Source: Chloroflexota bacterium (GTDB taxonomy: Bacteria; Chloroflexota; JAJPGV01). Taken from it: 64,000 nucleotides of DNA. The notes under the pieces were generated by a model. That model was not told the DNA's origin. It did not search any database and saw only the letters and a program-made list of their open reading frames with translations. Numbering within the stretch: position 1 is the first letter of the stretch; each line of letters starts with the position of its first letter. Positions 62,534 through 64,000 of the stretch are shown here, in pieces. The stretch is from positions 62,001 through 126,000 of the forward strand of contig JAJPGV010000041.1 in the NCBI GenBank assembly GCA_021325635.1, read 5' to 3'. The position numbers were made by a program, and so were the translations under genes.

Positions 62534-63658
62534 GTGAAAGTCATCTGCCCGCAGGACAACTTGAGCAGGGGCCTGGCCGTGGTTGCTCGGGCCGTGTCCA
62601 CGCGGAGCACGATGCCGATCCTGAGCAACGTGCTGCTGGCGACTGATGGGTCCCGGCTGCGGCTGGCGGCCACCAACCTGGAGCTGAGCATCAACTGCTG
62701 GGTCGAGGCCGAGGTGATTGAGGAGGGCCGGGTCGCAGTGCCGGCCCGGCTGCTGCAGGAGTTCGTGAATTCGCTGCCCTCGGCGCCGGTGCAGATGGTG
62801 TTGAACCCTGCCAACCGCGTCGTCAAGATGCACTGTCTGCGGACCGATGGCAACATCCGGGGCGTCAGCGCGGACGAGTTCCCGGCTATCCCGACAGTAG
62901 AGGACGGGGCGGTATTCCGCCAGCCGGCGCATCTGCTGAAGGAGATGATCAACCAGGTCGCCATCGCCGCGGCCACGGACGACAGCCGGCCGATCTTCAC
63001 TGGCGTGCTGACCACGCTGGGGCCAACGCTGAGCATGGTCGCCGCCGATGGCTTTCGCCTGGGCCTGCGCAGCGCCGAGCTGGAAGGCGGGCCGGAAACC
63101 GAGACGACGCTGATTATCCCGGCCAAGTCGCTGCTCGAGCTGGCGCGCATCCTGCCCGATGGCAAGGGCCAGGACGAGATGGTAGAGATCGCGCTGTCTC
63201 CCAACAAGAACCAGGTGATCTTCCGCACGGCCAGCGTGGAGCTGGTCTCGCGGCTGATCGAGGGCCAGTTCCCGAACTACAAGCAGATCATGCCCAAGGA
63301 ATGGAAGACGCAGGTCATCGTGCCGACCAGCGAGTTCCTGAACGCGGCCAAGACGGCGTCCTTCTTCGCCCGTGACAGCGCCAACATCGTTCGCCTGCAC
63401 TTCGAGAGTGGTGAGATGGCCGTTCGCGCCGAATCGACCGAGCTGGGCGACAACGAATCGAAGATCGACGCCATCGTCGAGGGCGAGCAGTCGGCCGACA
63501 TTGCCTTCAACGCCAAGTACCTGACGGACGCCTTGAACGTGGTCGAATCCGAGCAGATTAAGCTCGAGATCACCAGCGCCGGGGCGCCGGGCGTGATCCG
63601 GCCCGTGGATTCCACGGACTACGTGCACATCATCATGCCCATGGCGACCAGCCGCTAG
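62534..63658 (+). CDS. dnaN: DNA polymerase III beta subunit (sliding clamp)
   Basis: Ring-shaped processivity clamp of 374 residues with three similar domains (about 1-120, 130-245 and 250-374). MKVICPQDNL, FPAIPTVEDGA, GVLTTLGPTLSMVAADGFRL and the C-terminal VHIIMPMATSR are typical. The GTG at 62534 has AGGAG eight bases upstream; a GTG at 62525 overlaps that site. No dnaA gene or DnaA-box cluster is seen next to it here, although the origin may lie elsewhere. Confidence 0.96.
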   Translation: MKVICPQDNLSRGLAVVARAVSTRSTMPILSNVLLATDGSRLRLAATNLELSINCWVEAEVIEEGRVAVPARLLQEFVNSLPSAPVQMVLNPANRVVKMHCLRTDGNIRGVSADEFPAIPTVEDGAVFRQPAHLLKEMINQVAIAAATDDSRPIFTGVLTTLGPTLSMVAADGFRLGLRSAELEGGPETETTLIIPAKSLLELARILPDGKGQDEMVEIALSPNKNQVIFRTASVELVSRLIEGQFPNYKQIMPKEWKTQVIVPTSEFLNAAKTASFFARDSANIVRLHFESGEMAVRAESTELGDNESKIDAIVEGEQSADIAFNAKYLTDALNVVESEQIKLEITSAGAPGVIRPVDSTDYVHIIMPMATSR

Positions 63659-63672
63659 GAGTCATCTGCGCA

Positions 63673-63691
63673 GCGTTCTCCCGGAGAACGC
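63673..63691. terminator. Perfect hairpin after dnaN
   Basis: GCGTTCTC and GAGAACGC around a CCG loop, 15 bases past the dnaN stop. The position fits the end of the dnaN transcript, but there is no T-tract. Confidence 0.5.
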
Positions 63692-63888
63692 CCGCTCGTC
63701 GGCGCAGTGGCGGTCCTTGCCACGCTGTGGTCGTTCACGGATTGCGTCCGGAGCCAGGAGGGCCGCGGGGCCCATCCAGCTTTTTCGGCTGGTTCGCCCT
63801 TGGTCCGGGGCGCCTTCCTTACCGTTGAAGCGTAGGCCGGTTGGTTAGTACTTCTTGGCTAATCCCAATCTCAATGTGCCGGATGACA

Positions 63889-63906
63889 CTAGGCATATTG
63901 GCCTAG
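63889..63906. repeat. Inverted repeat in the dnaN downstream region
   Basis: CTAGGC and GCCTAG around ATATTG, a perfect six-base stem. Confidence 0.4.
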
Positions 63907-63933
63907 GTCATGTAGTCTGACGGCGGCTGTTTC

Positions 63934-63948
63934 CATCGTGCAACGATG
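63934..63948. repeat. Inverted repeat near the window end
   Basis: CATCGT and ACGATG around GCA, a perfect six-base stem, 15 bases upstream of the GGAGG at 63963. Confidence 0.4.
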
Positions 63949-64000
63949 TAGTTGGAGCGACCGGAGGTGTGGTTTGGGTATAGGTCGGGACGCCGCCAGC

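Larger units (their letters stand above)
63659..64000. other. 342 bases without a recognised complete gene
   Basis: Downstream of dnaN, no open frame of convincing length, tRNA or rRNA was found. Three perfect short hairpins are listed separately. At the very end GGAGG (63963-63967) lies six bases before a TTG at 63974 whose frame stays open to the window edge (MGIGRDAAS), so a gene may begin there. No intrinsic terminator T-tract is present. Confidence 0.5.

Overview
The window looks like one contiguous piece of a bacterial chromosome with high G+C, dense gene packing, many GTG and TTG starts and frequent ATGA stop/start overlaps. Several traits together suggest a Chloroflexota lineage, which is an inference: extracytoplasmic proteins with long Pro/Thr/Ala linkers, a RodZ-like protein with such a linker, an AccD-AccA fusion, an EF-P with Arg instead of Lys at the loop tip, a GTP-dependent PEP carboxykinase and CoxD/CoxE-like genes. 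No rRNA, tRNA, CRISPR array, insertion sequence or prophage was seen, so this is mostly a core-genome region with a few lineage-specific genes.

Layout. 1-2.8 kb: the 3'-truncated end of a class A penicillin-binding protein, a MerR-type regulator and leuD. 2.8-8.5 kb: leuC, then on the other strand pckG-mdh-fumC (leucine synthesis, gluconeogenesis and TCA cycle). 8.5-13.9 kb: an RND efflux pump, its lipoprotein adaptor and a TetR repressor with a clear promoter/operator. 14-16.3 kb: DoxX-like membrane protein, alpha/beta hydrolase, NTF2-like lipoprotein, and an orphan small gene behind an almost consensus promoter. 16.3-18.9 kb: an unknown gene with acetoacetyl-CoA synthetase. 19-22.7 kb: ribD-ribE-ribBA-ribH behind an FMN riboswitch. 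22.7-26.2 kb: DUF427, cell-wall amidase, ferritin-like protein, OsmC peroxidase and a Clp_N/ribbon-helix-helix protein. 26.2-31.5 kb: six co-directed genes (His-tailed unknown, acylphosphatase, FecR-domain protein, UDP-glucose dehydrogenase, acpS, aldo/keto reductase). 31.5-37.4 kb: uppP, a small membrane protein, a flippase-like protein and dnaE. 37.5-45.2 kb: one long minus-strand run with pepP, efp, an accB-like gene, xseA, xseB, yebC and ruvCAB, plus a class I glutamine amidotransferase. 45.4-49.2 kb: an OpuC-type osmoprotectant ABC transporter. 49.2-55 kb: MpaB-like oxygenase, a cNMP/DUF2225 protein, a small unknown, accDA, yajQ and rodZ. 55-58.7 kb: secreted enzymes (TIM-barrel-like hydrolase, C39-type peptidase lipoprotein, polysaccharide deacetylase). 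58.8-62.4 kb: a Rieske protein coupled to an ECF sigma factor, then CoxE- and MoxR-like genes. 62.5-63.7 kb: dnaN, followed by 342 bases with three hairpins and no convincing complete gene.

The most interesting points are: (1) the ECF sigma factor is translationally coupled to a membrane-anchored Rieske protein whose N-terminal 85 residues sit where an anti-sigma domain would be, suggesting a redox-sensing anti-sigma factor; (2) the AccB homologue has Asp where the biotinylated Lys should be, and accC is absent beside it; (3) a stand-alone double Clp_N protein carries a DNA-binding-like tail and has a perfect palindrome just before its start; (4) an orphan 61-residue protein has a strong promoter with a palindrome over the -10 box. 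All calls are from reading the sequence; no database search was run.
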